The notes beneath the pieces were generated by a model. That model did not search any database and was not told where the DNA came from. It was given only the letters and a program-made list of their open reading frames with translations. The translations under genes and the position numbers were made by a program. Positions 1 to 7,288 of a stretch of 11,648 nt of DNA are shown in pieces. Origin of the DNA: Kiritimatiellia bacterium (GTDB lineage: Bacteria; Verrucomicrobiota; Kiritimatiellia; RFP12; UBA1067); assembly GCA_016302985.1 (NCBI GenBank), contig JAEDMN010000089.1:1-11648 (forward strand), read 5' to 3'. How positions within the stretch are numbered: the stretch's first letter is position 1; each line of letters begins with the position of its first letter.

Positions 1-1678
1 ATTCGTCGAGCGCGCCCTTGTAGGCGACGCGGCGGACCTTCTGGATCGAGGTGCGCTCCAGCGGCGTCTTCGAGACGACGACCTTGCGGACGCGCTTGTA
101 GTCCGCGAGGTCCTGGCAGCGGGCGTGGACGCGCGCGGCCGCGATCTTCTCGACTTCGGTCCACGGCGGCTCCGCGCCGCCGTTCTCCTCCTTCAGCAGA
201 TCGAGGTTCGGGTGCACCACGCAGCCGACCTTCTCGCCCGGGATGCCGCCCGTCGTGTAGCCGACGACCACGCAGTCCGCCACGAGCGGATCGCCGCCGA
301 TGCGGTTCTCGACCTCCTCGGGATAGATGTTCTTGCCCTCGCGGTTCACGATGAGCGCCTTCCTGCGGCCGCGGATCGTAAGCAGCCCGCCCGCGTCCTG
401 GCTCGCGAGGTCGCCCGTCTTCAGCCACTCGCCGTCGAACGCCTCGGCCGTGGCCGCCTCGTTGTGCCAGTAGCCCTTCATCGTGATCGGCCCGCGCACC
501 TGGAGCTCGCCCACCCCCTGTTCGTTCGCGTCCGCGAGGCGCACCTCGATGTTGGAGAGCGGCAGCCCGATCGTGCCGACCTTCGCGCACTTCGGTCCCG
601 CAATGGAGACCACCGGCGAGCACTCGGTGAGACCGTAGCCCTCGAGGATGTTGATGCCGAGGCGGCGGTAGCCCTCCAGCACGTGCTTCGGGCACGGGGC
701 GCCGCCCACGATCATGAAGCGGAGCTTCCCGCCGAGCCCCTTCACGACGTTCCGCCGCACGAGGCAGCCGAGCCCCGTCTTCAGCAGAATCTGCGCGGCC
801 TTCGAGGCGCGCAGCTTCGCGTCGATCTTGTCGAACATCTTCTCGGCCAGCAGCGGCACGCTCATCACGATGGTCGGCTGCAGCAGCTTCACGTCCTCGC
901 CGACCGTGTAGAGCGACCGGTTGAACTTCATCGCCAGGCCCCTGTAGAGCCCCAGCATGAAGTTCGCGCAGAAGGAGAAGGCGTGGAAGAGCGGCAGCAC
1001 GACGAACAGCGAGTCCGTGCGGTCGACCCGCTCGCCGAACGCCCGGAGCGAGCCCTCAATGTCCGCGAGGAAGTTCGAGTGCTTGAGCATCGCGCCCTTG
1101 GGGCGCCCCGTCGTGCCCGACGTGTAGATCAGCGAGGCGACGTCCTCCGGCCGCGCGACTTCCGCGTCGTACCACGCCGCGCCGCCCGCGAGCCGCTTCT
1201 CGCCCTCCGCGCGCAGCATCTCGTAGTCGTAGACGGGCACGGACCCGATCGGCCCGAAGGCCGCCCCGCCGCCCTCGGAGACCACGACCGCGCGCAGGTC
1301 GGGAAGTCCCGGTGCGATGGCCCGCATCATGTCCAGGTGGGCCCGGTCCGTCGTCACCACGACCGCGCCGGAATCCCGCAGGATGTACGCGACCTCCTCG
1401 TCGTGCAGCTTGGGATCGATCGGCACCACGCTCACGCCCGCGCCCGCGCACGCCAGGTAGGCCTCCATCCAGTCCGGGCCGTTCGGGAGGATCTGCGCGA
1501 CGTTCTCCACGCGCGGCCTGAGACCGAACTTCGGCCCGTAGGCCTCGGCCACCGCGCGCACGCCGGCGAGGAACCCCGCCCAGCTGCGCCGTTGCCATTC
1601 CTTCGCACGACAATACTCAAGAGCCACCGCCTGCGGTGTCTCCTGCGCATTTCTCTCAAGATACGAGCGAATCGTCAT
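1..1678 (-). CDS. AMP-forming acyl-CoA synthetase, C-terminus cut by the left window edge
   Basis: Adenylate-forming enzyme that would activate a fatty acid with ATP to an acyl-AMP and transfer it to CoA. It is open from ATG at 1678 to base 2 with no stop, giving 559 codons. Seen motifs: the phosphate-binding loop YTSGTTGRPKG at residues 185-195; YGLTEC at 348-353 (A5 motif); TGDLA with Asp423 (A7); IRGRRKALIVNREGKNIYPE near 431-450, the hinge motif typical of long-chain acyl-CoA synthetases; and PLERTSIQKVRR near the edge, whose Lys547 matches the catalytic lysine of the C-terminal lid. Little beyond this lysine should be missing. No signal peptide; expected cytoplasmic or membrane-peripheral. 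It has its own promoter in the 49-nt gap after apbE, so it can be expressed apart from the upstream operon. Chain-length specificity cannot be read from sequence, and an acyl-ACP synthetase is an alternative. Confidence 0.93.
   Translation of the reverse strand, partial: MTIRSYLERNAQETPQAVALEYCRAKEWQRRSWAGFLAGVRAVAEAYGPKFGLRPRVENVAQILPNGPDWMEAYLACAGAGVSVVPIDPKLHDEEVAYILRDSGAVVVTTDRAHLDMMRAIAPGLPDLRAVVVSEGGGAAFGPIGSVPVYDYEMLRAEGEKRLAGGAAWYDAEVARPEDVASLIYTSGTTGRPKGAMLKHSNFLADIEGSLRAFGERVDRTDSLFVVLPLFHAFSFCANFMLGLYRGLAMKFNRSLYTVGEDVKLLQPTIVMSVPLLAEKMFDKIDAKLRASKAAQILLKTGLGCLVRRNVVKGLGGKLRFMIVGGAPCPKHVLEGYRRLGINILEGYGLTECSPVVSIAGPKCAKVGTIGLPLSNIEVRLADANEQGVGELQVRGPITMKGYWHNEAATAEAFDGEWLKTGDLASQDAGGLLTIRGRRKALIVNREGKNIYPEEVENRIGGDPLVADCVVVGYTTGGIPGEKVGCVVHPNLDLLKEENGGAEPPWTEVEKIAAARVHARCQDLADYKRVRKVVVSKTPLERTSIQKVRRVAYKGALDE
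1649..1661 (-). repeat. Direct repeat copy 1, TCTTGAGAGAAAT
   Basis: A 13-nt perfect direct repeat of the unit at 1721-1733, exactly 72 nt away. This copy lies inside codons 6-10 of the acyl-CoA synthetase gene. It could be an operator half or coincidence. Confidence 0.4.
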
Positions 1679-1702
1679 AGCACGAACCTGTCAATCAGTG
1701 GA

Positions 1703-1731
1703 ACTATACCAAATACCGCGATTTCTCTCAA
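1703..1731 (-). promoter_or_regulatory. Sigma-70-type promoter for the acyl-CoA synthetase
   Basis: On the minus strand, TTGAGA (1731-1726) is followed by a 17-nt spacer and TATAGT (1708-1703), with an upstream TGG giving an extended -10 (TGGTATAGT, 1711-1703). The predicted transcription start is near 1696, about 18 nt before the ATG at 1678. A weak ACAGG (1691-1687) sits 8 nt before the start codon. The -35 overlaps the stop codon of apbE, so the promoter is squeezed into the end of the preceding gene. Confidence 0.6.
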
Positions 1732-1733
1732 GA
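1721..1733 (-). repeat. Direct repeat copy 2, TCTTGAGAGAAAT, over the -35
   Basis: Second copy of the 13-nt repeat. It contains the -35 hexamer TTGAGA of the synthetase promoter and the TGA stop of apbE. The 72-nt offset from copy 1 is close to seven helical turns, which would suit a protein dimer looping DNA, but no regulator is visible in the window. Confidence 0.4.
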
Positions 1734-2651
1734 GGCGCCCCCGAACCAGGCCAGGGGATCGCGGAGGCGGTCCAGGAACGGACGCTGTTCACGGGCGACC
1801 AGCACGCGTGCGTCCAGCGCCGCGCAGGCAGCGGAAAGTTCCCGTGCGTCCAGCGCCAGGGCGGCCGTCGACAGGGCGTCCGCCACGGCCGCAGACCCCG
1901 CGCGGCTCCAGGTCTGGGCCCAGCGCGCCGCGGCCCCCTTCCGCCGGACGTCGACGACGTGCTGGCCCTGGATCTCGAAGCCGCTGCCGGAGAGCGCCCC
2001 GTCGGAGAGCCGCAGCACCGTGTCGAGGCGCGTGCGCGCCTTCCACTTCCCGCCGACGCCCAGCGACCAGGGACCGCCCGACAGCAGCTGCGTCGAGCTG
2101 CCGGCGTCGAGCAGCCAGTCGGAAAGCTCGAACTGCTCGGATCGGAGCAGCTCGCCGCAGGCATCGAGGGCGTAGCCCTTCCCGATGCCGCCGAAGTCGA
2201 GCTCGAGCGGCGTCGGACGCCCCCACCGGTCCTCCTTCACCGCGACGCGCAGATGGTCGACGTCCAGCACGAGGCGCTGCATGCCGCCCCGCGCGAAGGC
2301 CTCGGCGCGGACGTCCCCCGTCACCGCCTCCCAGCAGGCCCCCTGCTCCCGCAGGCGGTCCATGACCGGCCCCACGGTCGGATCGAAGGCCCCGCCCGTC
2401 GCGGCGCAGACCTGGGCGGAGAGCACGAGCACGTCCATCGTCTCGCGGGCGAGGGTCGCGACCTGTCCCGGACGCAGGCCGCGGATCACGGCCACGTCGC
2501 TCGTGTCGTTGAAGCGGCTGAGCAGCAGCTCGAGCGCGTCGATGCACTCGAAGCACGCGGTCGCCGCCGCCTCGCAGAGGCGCACGTCCTCATTTAAGCC
2601 AAAGGACACCGAGAACTCGGTGTCCATGGCCTTGTGGGTGAATCGCCTCAA
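1728..2651 (-). CDS. apbE: FAD:protein FMN transferase, ApbE family, without visible signal peptide
   Basis: Enzyme that splits FAD and attaches FMN covalently to a threonine or serine of a partner protein (Mg2+-dependent). The 307 residues match the usual length of the catalytic domain. Seen motifs: AMDTEF at 8-13 (family usually AMGT), LLLSRFNDTSDVA at 42-54, TGGAFDPTVGPV at 85-96, LDFGGIGKGYALD at 151-163, SGSGFEIQGQHVVDV at 221-235 (family usually ends HIIDP), and ADALSTAALAL at 257-267 with the likely metal-site Asp258 and Thr262. The start is TTG, 1 nt after the cytochrome stop, behind a good Shine-Dalgarno; the next start would be Met9. Neither choice gives a signal peptide or lipobox, although most ApbE proteins act outside the cytoplasm. 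The tight link to the cytochrome gene suggests a redox partner. No FMN-binding-domain protein is in the window. Confidence 0.92.
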   Translation of the reverse strand: MRRFTHKAMDTEFSVSFGLNEDVRLCEAAATACFECIDALELLLSRFNDTSDVAVIRGLRPGQVATLARETMDVLVLSAQVCAATGGAFDPTVGPVMDRLREQGACWEAVTGDVRAEAFARGGMQRLVLDVDHLRVAVKEDRWGRPTPLELDFGGIGKGYALDACGELLRSEQFELSDWLLDAGSSTQLLSGGPWSLGVGGKWKARTRLDTVLRLSDGALSGSGFEIQGQHVVDVRRKGAAARWAQTWSRAGSAAVADALSTAALALDARELSAACAALDARVLVAREQRPFLDRLRDPLAWFGGAS

Positions 2652-2652
2652 C

Positions 2653-4836
2653 CTACTTCTTCCTGGCGGGGAACCTGTCGCGGAGGCAGAGGCGGCACAC
2701 GAGGCAGCTGGCCGCCGCGAAGCACAGCGAGACGCAGCGGTGGCACCAGAGCAGGACCTCCTGCCCGTGGCCGCCGAATACGGTCATCATCGGCATCACC
2801 GCCGTGAAGACCGTCCCCGCCGCGAACACCGTCCAGAACATCCAGACGACCGCCAGGCCCGTCTTCTCCGTGCGCGCCGCCAGGCGGAACGCCAGCATCA
2901 GCACCGTGCACGCGGCGAAGCCGCCGCCCGCGCACATGTGGAGCACGAGCCACCAGCTCGTCATCGCGCCGCACATCCAGCCAATCACGCCGCTCGCCAG
3001 AAGATAGAGCAGGCAGGCGACGAAGCCCATGTCGACGATCCACTTCGCGAGCCCCCACGCGAACTCCGTGGAGTTGTCGGCGAGCCACTTCGCGAACTTG
3101 TTCAGCGCCAACGCGGCCGCGGCCGCGGCGAACAGGCAGATCAGGCCGAACACCGTCCAGAGGAAGACCTTGAAGAGCGGACGCATCCCGAACGTCGTGC
3201 CGAGCACCTTGTGGTAGCCCCCGCGCACGCCGAGGAGCTCGGCCTGGGAGAGCGGCTCCACGTCGGCATCCGCCATCGGGCCCTTCGGATGGATCTCGCC
3301 GAGGAAGAACTCCGAGTCGGCCGTGTGGCAGTCGGCGCACTTGACCGGCGCCGCGCCGCGCGCCTGGCGCGCGGGACGCACGTCGTGGGCGATGGGCCAG
3401 GAGACCGGCGCGGCCGCGGCATGCGCCGTGGAGACGAGGTTCGACCCGTCGAGCGTCCAGAGGCGGCCATGGCCGACATACGCGAAGGCGCCGTCCTTCG
3501 ACGCGGCCTGCAGTTCGGCGAGCGCGGACGCGACGACGGCCTTCGAGAAGGCGTTCGTCGTGCCCAGCGCCTTGAGGTCCTTCACGGCGTCCGGCCCGAG
3601 CGGCGCCTTCACGACGCCGTTCGTCATGGCGCAGAAGTAGCTCGGCCACGCCATGCGGCAGGGCTCGACGACGCCCTTCGCGTTCTTCACGAAGACCGGC
3701 TCGACGATGTGCGGCACGTCCGTCGCCCACTGGGCGCGGCCGTAGACGCCGATGCGGTTGGCGCGCGCGGTGCGCACCTGCGCCAGCTCGCCGCCCTCCG
3801 TCACGCCGGAGTGGCACACGGTGCACGCGAGCTTCTCGAAGTGGACGAGCGGGATGCCGGCATGGACGGGGCGCGGACCCGCGCCCTTCGCCCCCGTGTG
3901 GCAGCTCGCGCAGCTCTTCGTCGCGACGCGGTGGTCCATGCCGTTCTGGTGGCAGTCCACGCACTTCATGCCGCGCTGGAGGTGGACGTCGCCCATGATC
4001 GCGTGCGACGGCATGTCCTTCTGGGACGCGGAATGGCAGTTGAGGCAGTTCTCGCTGCGCGGCTTGCCGACTTCGAAGACGCAGCGGTTCTTCGCGTCGA
4101 ACCGGCGCAGGTCGTAGACCGTCTTCTCGGGGACCTTGAACAGGTGGTCGTCGGGATTCTCGGGGCGCGTCGCGAGGTCCCACGTGCCCTCGAGACGCTC
4201 GTTCATGCCTTCGACCACGCCCAGTCCGGAGGCGGCCGTCGCCGCGCCCTGCCAGTTCTCGCGGAGCACCTGGCGGGCCCATTCGCTCGAATCGTAGCCG
4301 CCCTGCTGGTGGCAGGCCAGGCAGTTCGCCTCGAGCGCGCCCGTCACGAACCAGCGCTGACGGTCGCCCGCGACCTCGGCCATCGCGTTCGTGTCGCTGC
4401 CGACGCCACCGCCGGGGAAGTGGCGGCCGAACGTCTTCGTCCACTGCCAGCACGACATCCCGACCTCGCGCGGCGCGAACACGCCCGCCTGCCCGCGCAG
4501 CGAGAGCGGAATCGCAGTGCCCGTCTTCTCGTCCGCCAGGAACCACGGCTCCGTGCGCACGCCCTCTTCGACGTCCTCCGGGGCGAGCCCGGTGTGGAAG
4601 TGGCTGCCACCCTTCATCGCGGCGACGTCATGGCACTGTCCGCAGGTCTGGACCTGCGAGACCGGACGCGGCAGGCGGTCCGTGGGCGAGACCTTGTCGC
4701 CGTCGGCGTCCAGCGGCGCCAGCTTGTGGACCGGCACCGTGCGGCCGCCGTTCCAGTGCGAGGCGCCGGCGCGCGGGACGTCGGCCCGGACGCCCGCAAG
4801 GGCGGCCAGCACGAGCATGAGGGAGATTCGCTTCAT
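2653..4836 (-). CDS. Heptaheme c-type cytochrome fused to a five-helix b-type-like membrane domain
   Basis: Probable membrane-anchored electron carrier. 727 residues. A Sec signal peptide (about 1-18, cleavage likely after GVRA) leads into an external domain with seven CxxCH haem sites: CGQCH 65, CLACH 172, CLNCH 264, CVDCH 292, CASCH 309, CTVCH 338 and CADCH 500. Four are clustered at 264-342. The C-terminal part has five hydrophobic segments at about 553-577, 597-620, 627-652, 660-685 and 692-717. Charges fit an outside N-terminus: positive stretches follow segments 1, 3 and 5 (for example RLAARTEK at 651-658 and RDRFPARKK at the end). His633 and His699 in helices, with His542 and His690 at edges, could bind haem b. 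I recognise no exact family. A quinone-linked cytochrome moving electrons between membrane and periplasm is the best inference. It follows exbD by 3 nt and precedes apbE by 1 nt, so one transcript is likely. Confidence 0.88.
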   Translation of the reverse strand: MKRISLMLVLAALAGVRADVPRAGASHWNGGRTVPVHKLAPLDADGDKVSPTDRLPRPVSQVQTCGQCHDVAAMKGGSHFHTGLAPEDVEEGVRTEPWFLADEKTGTAIPLSLRGQAGVFAPREVGMSCWQWTKTFGRHFPGGGVGSDTNAMAEVAGDRQRWFVTGALEANCLACHQQGGYDSSEWARQVLRENWQGAATAASGLGVVEGMNERLEGTWDLATRPENPDDHLFKVPEKTVYDLRRFDAKNRCVFEVGKPRSENCLNCHSASQKDMPSHAIMGDVHLQRGMKCVDCHQNGMDHRVATKSCASCHTGAKGAGPRPVHAGIPLVHFEKLACTVCHSGVTEGGELAQVRTARANRIGVYGRAQWATDVPHIVEPVFVKNAKGVVEPCRMAWPSYFCAMTNGVVKAPLGPDAVKDLKALGTTNAFSKAVVASALAELQAASKDGAFAYVGHGRLWTLDGSNLVSTAHAAAAPVSWPIAHDVRPARQARGAAPVKCADCHTADSEFFLGEIHPKGPMADADVEPLSQAELLGVRGGYHKVLGTTFGMRPLFKVFLWTVFGLICLFAAAAAALALNKFAKWLADNSTEFAWGLAKWIVDMGFVACLLYLLASGVIGWMCGAMTSWWLVLHMCAGGGFAACTVLMLAFRLAARTEKTGLAVVWMFWTVFAAGTVFTAVMPMMTVFGGHGQEVLLWCHRCVSLCFAAASCLVCRLCLRDRFPARKK
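2656..2664 (-). promoter_or_regulatory. Shine-Dalgarno supporting the TTG start of apbE
   Basis: AGGAAGAAG lies in the last codons of the cytochrome gene, 4 nt before the TTG at 2651. It favours TTG over the internal ATG at codon 9 and implies translation coupled to the cytochrome. Confidence 0.5.
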
Positions 4837-4839
4837 GGC

Positions 4840-5259
4840 TTACTTCTTCTCTTCGTCTTGGGTTGCCAGGGAGAAATTCCACACGTCGGCCGCGCGGCAG
4901 GCGTCGATCAGCCCCATCAGCTTCTCGTAGGCCGCCGTCTTGTCCGCACGGATCACCACCGGCTGGCCGGGGTAGAGCTTCGCGATGCGCGTCAGGCGCT
5001 CGGTCACCTCGGCGAGGGTGAGCTTCTGCCCGTTGACCGAGACGTCGCCCGCCTCGTTCAGGTTGAGGATGATCTCGCCCGGCATGCGCCCGGGGACGGT
5101 CGCGGACTTCGCCGTCGGCAGCGCGATGGCGACCTCGGTCTCCCACTGCGAAAAGACGCTCGACGTCACGAAGAAGCACAGCAGCAGGAAGACGACGTCC
5201 ATGAGGGACGCCATCGACACCGCCGGCGCATGGCTCCGGCTGTTGCGGCGGAAGTTCAT
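4840..5259 (-). CDS. exbD: Biopolymer transport protein ExbD/TolR family
   Basis: Subunit of the ExbB-ExbD (or TolQ-TolR) proton channel that powers outer-membrane processes through TonB or TolA. 139 residues, the normal size. A short cytoplasmic tail is followed by a single transmembrane segment (about 18-36) opening with SLMDVVFLLLCFFV, whose Asp21 is the conserved proton-carrying aspartate. The rest is a periplasmic domain with EIILNLNEAGDVSVNGQKL at 62-80 and VVIRADKTAAYEKLMGLID at 101-119, both typical of the family. The ATG shares its A with the TGA stop of exbB (TGATG), a strong sign of coupled translation. The frame extends upstream for 31 more codons, but that stretch overlaps exbB and lacks family character. 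No tonB or tolA follows; the cytochrome gene starts 3 nt after the stop. ExbD and TolR cannot be separated from sequence alone. Confidence 0.93.
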   Translation of the reverse strand: MNFRRNSRSHAPAVSMASLMDVVFLLLCFFVTSSVFSQWETEVAIALPTAKSATVPGRMPGEIILNLNEAGDVSVNGQKLTLAEVTERLTRIAKLYPGQPVVIRADKTAAYEKLMGLIDACRAADVWNFSLATQDEEKK

Positions 5260-5891
5260 CAGAACGCCTTCTCGAGGATGACCGCGAGCGTCTCGAGCCC
5301 GGCGATGCGCTTGGCCGTGCGGCGGCGCAGCATCGCGTGGAACGCGAGGCACGGAATGGAGATCACGAGGCCGAACACCGTCGTGACGATGGCCTGCGAG
5401 ACGCCCTGCGCAAGCACGACCGGGCGCGCATTCGCCGCGAGGTCGCCCGCGATGCCGCCGAATGCCTGGAACATGCCGAGCACCGTGCCGAGCAGGCCGA
5501 CGAGCGGCGCGATGGCCGCGATGTCAGCCAGCCAGTCGACGGAGGCCTGAAGCCGTTCGGCCGCGTGCGCGCCGGCCGTCTCGACGGCCTGCGAGACGGA
5601 GGGCCGCTGCCCGGCCGGCGTCGTGCGGACCGAATCAAGCGCCGCGAGGACGAGGGAGGAAAACGCGCACGGGCGGCGGTCGCAGAGGCGGCGCGCCTCG
5701 CCATGGTCCCCGGCCTGGAGCTTGCTGAACACGTCGCTCACCAGCGTGCGGGGCGCCAGCGCGCCGCGGCGCTGCGCGAACAGCAGGTAGAGCACAATCG
5801 CGCCCGCAATCACCGAAAGGCCCGCGAGGACCCACATCAGGGGGCCGCCGTAGTTCCAGGCCTGCGCCAGGGTAATGCCAGTCTCGTTCAT
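5259..5891 (-). CDS. exbB: MotA/TolQ/ExbB proton channel family protein
   Basis: Channel subunit of the proton-driven ExbB-ExbD or TolQ-TolR motor in the inner membrane. 210 residues, within the usual range. Three hydrophobic segments: about 16-38, 120-144 and 162-188, with the long cytoplasmic loop between the first two that the family has. The signature APLVGLLGTVLGMFQAF at 128-144 and QGVSQAIVTTVFGLVISIP at 162-180 identify the family. The ATG is preceded by AGAGGA (5903-5898) with about 6 nt spacing, a good ribosome site. It starts 32 nt after argH and overlaps exbD by 1 nt. Being next to a multiheme cytochrome rather than TonB or Tol-Pal genes leaves its partner open. Confidence 0.94.
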   Translation of the reverse strand: MNETGITLAQAWNYGGPLMWVLAGLSVIAGAIVLYLLFAQRRGALAPRTLVSDVFSKLQAGDHGEARRLCDRRPCAFSSLVLAALDSVRTTPAGQRPSVSQAVETAGAHAAERLQASVDWLADIAAIAPLVGLLGTVLGMFQAFGGIAGDLAANARPVVLAQGVSQAIVTTVFGLVISIPCLAFHAMLRRRTAKRIAGLETLAVILEKAF

Positions 5892-5923
5892 TTCTTTTCC
5901 TCTTTGATGCGTTTCCCGCGGCC

Positions 5924-7288
5924 TCAGAGCGCCGCGTCGGGATTCAGGAGCGCCGACGTGCGCGCGGTGAACGCGGCCCGGCGCTTCGCGACGTCGTCCA
6001 CGAGCGCGGAAACCCGGCCGTCGTACATCGCGTAGTCGAGCCCGGCCGTCGCGCCGGCATGCGTCTTCGCCGCCACCGCGGCGTCGGGATCCTCCGTCGA
6101 CAGCGCCTCCAGGTTGTCGCGCACCTGGTGGTAGGCCTCGCGCCAGGGCGTGCCCGCCGCGACCTTCCGCAGCGCCACGTCCGTCGCGAACACGCCGGGG
6201 ATGAAGCCCGCGCGCAGCTTCGCCTCGTCCACGCCCATGCCCGCCACGAACTTCGCGAGGATGCGGAGCGTCGTGCGGGTGATGGCGAGCCCCTTCATGT
6301 AGAGGCCCTTGCAGTCCTGCAGGTCGCGGTTGTAGCCGCCCGGCATCGCATGCAGCAGCGACAGGCTCGCCGTCGCGAGCCCCAGCACCTGCGCGGTCTT
6401 GGAACGGACAAGCTCGAGCACGTCGGGGTTGTACTTCTGCGGCATGATCGAACTGCCCGTGCAGTACGCGCGCGGCAGGGTGAAGTAGCCGAACTCCGGC
6501 ATGGAGAAGAGGATCATGTCCTCCGCGAGGCGCGACAGCACCGCCATCAGCTGCGCCAGCGCCGAAAGGAGGGCCGCCTCGTCCTCGCCGCGCGCCATGG
6601 AGGCGCCGAAGACGTTGTGGAGCGGACGCGCGAAGCCCAGCAGGTCGCTCGTGCGCTGGCGGTTCAACGGCAGCGGCACGCCGTAGCCCGCGGCGCTGCC
6701 CAGCGGGCAGAGGTCGTTGAGGCGGTAGGCCGCCTCGAGGTTCGCCACCTGGTCGAGAATCATCTCCGCGTGGCCGGTCGCCCAGACGCCGACCGAGCTC
6801 GGCATGGCGGGCTGCAGGTGCGTGCGCCCCGTCATCGGCACGCGGTCGTGCGCGCGCCCGAAGGCCACCAGGGCGGCGGCAAGGTCCGCGACCTCGGCCT
6901 CGAGCCCGAGAATCTGGTCCTTGATGTGCAGGCGCACATCGACCGCGACCTGGTCGTTGCGGCTGCGGCCCGTGTGGATCTTCTTGCCCAGGTCGCCAAG
7001 CATCTCCGTCAGGCGCGTCTCGACGGCCATGTGCACGTCCTGGTCCTGCTCGCGCACGACAAACGTCCTGTCGGCGACGACCTCGGCCAGCGCCGCGCGC
7101 ACCCGCTTCGCCTCCTCCGGCGTCACCACCGGGCGGGGCACGGGCATTTCGGACAGCATCGTGACGTGCGCCGCGGTCCCCAGGCAGTCCCACTGCACGA
7201 GGTCCATGTCCAGCACGGGATCGTCCCCGACCGTGTAGGCGAGGACGTCCGGGTCGACGTCACCGGTAATCGTCTTTTCAGTCTTCAT
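5924..7288 (-). CDS. argH: Argininosuccinate lyase
   Basis: Catalyses argininosuccinate to arginine plus fumarate, the last step of arginine synthesis, in the cytoplasm as a homotetramer. 454 residues, full length. Seen motifs: HTGRSRNDQVAVDVRL at 105-120, TGRTHLQPAMPSSVGVW at 153-169 (the catalytic His157 region), PLGSAAGYG at 195-203, and the superfamily signature GSSIMPQKYNPD at 278-289 with the catalytic serine loop. The MPSS and MPQK forms resemble the Bacteroidetes-style ArgH rather than the enterobacterial one. The fumarase/aspartase superfamily includes other lyases, but HTGRSRND and the size favour ArgH. The ATG overlaps the end of the preceding gene by 11 nt, so translation is probably coupled. 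No other arginine gene is in the window. Confidence 0.94.
   Translation of the reverse strand: MKTEKTITGDVDPDVLAYTVGDDPVLDMDLVQWDCLGTAAHVTMLSEMPVPRPVVTPEEAKRVRAALAEVVADRTFVVREQDQDVHMAVETRLTEMLGDLGKKIHTGRSRNDQVAVDVRLHIKDQILGLEAEVADLAAALVAFGRAHDRVPMTGRTHLQPAMPSSVGVWATGHAEMILDQVANLEAAYRLNDLCPLGSAAGYGVPLPLNRQRTSDLLGFARPLHNVFGASMARGEDEAALLSALAQLMAVLSRLAEDMILFSMPEFGYFTLPRAYCTGSSIMPQKYNPDVLELVRSKTAQVLGLATASLSLLHAMPGGYNRDLQDCKGLYMKGLAITRTTLRILAKFVAGMGVDEAKLRAGFIPGVFATDVALRKVAAGTPWREAYHQVRDNLEALSTEDPDAAVAAKTHAGATAGLDYAMYDGRVSALVDDVAKRRAAFTARTSALLNPDAAL

Noticed and set aside
125..2365. Plus-strand open frame of 746 codons at the left end
   Set aside because: Antisense to the acyl-CoA synthetase and apbE; low-complexity Arg/Pro/Ala composition, no recognisable domain.
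2653..4836. Possible covalent flavinylation site in the cytochrome itself
   Set aside because: No [S/D]GATxxT-type motif is present in the 727 residues, so ApbE's target is probably another protein.
2185..5550. Very long plus-strand open frame of 1121 codons
   Set aside because: It runs opposite to apbE, the cytochrome and exbD/exbB, all with clear family motifs. Its product is dominated by Arg, Ala, His and Glu with no domain, typical of the antisense frame of GC-rich genes.
5259..7193. Minus-strand frame that would fuse a long Arg/Gly-rich stretch to ExbB
   Set aside because: The part before 5891 is an out-of-frame reading of argH. ExbB has its own ATG at 5891 with a strong AGAGGA ribosome site and a normal family N-terminus.
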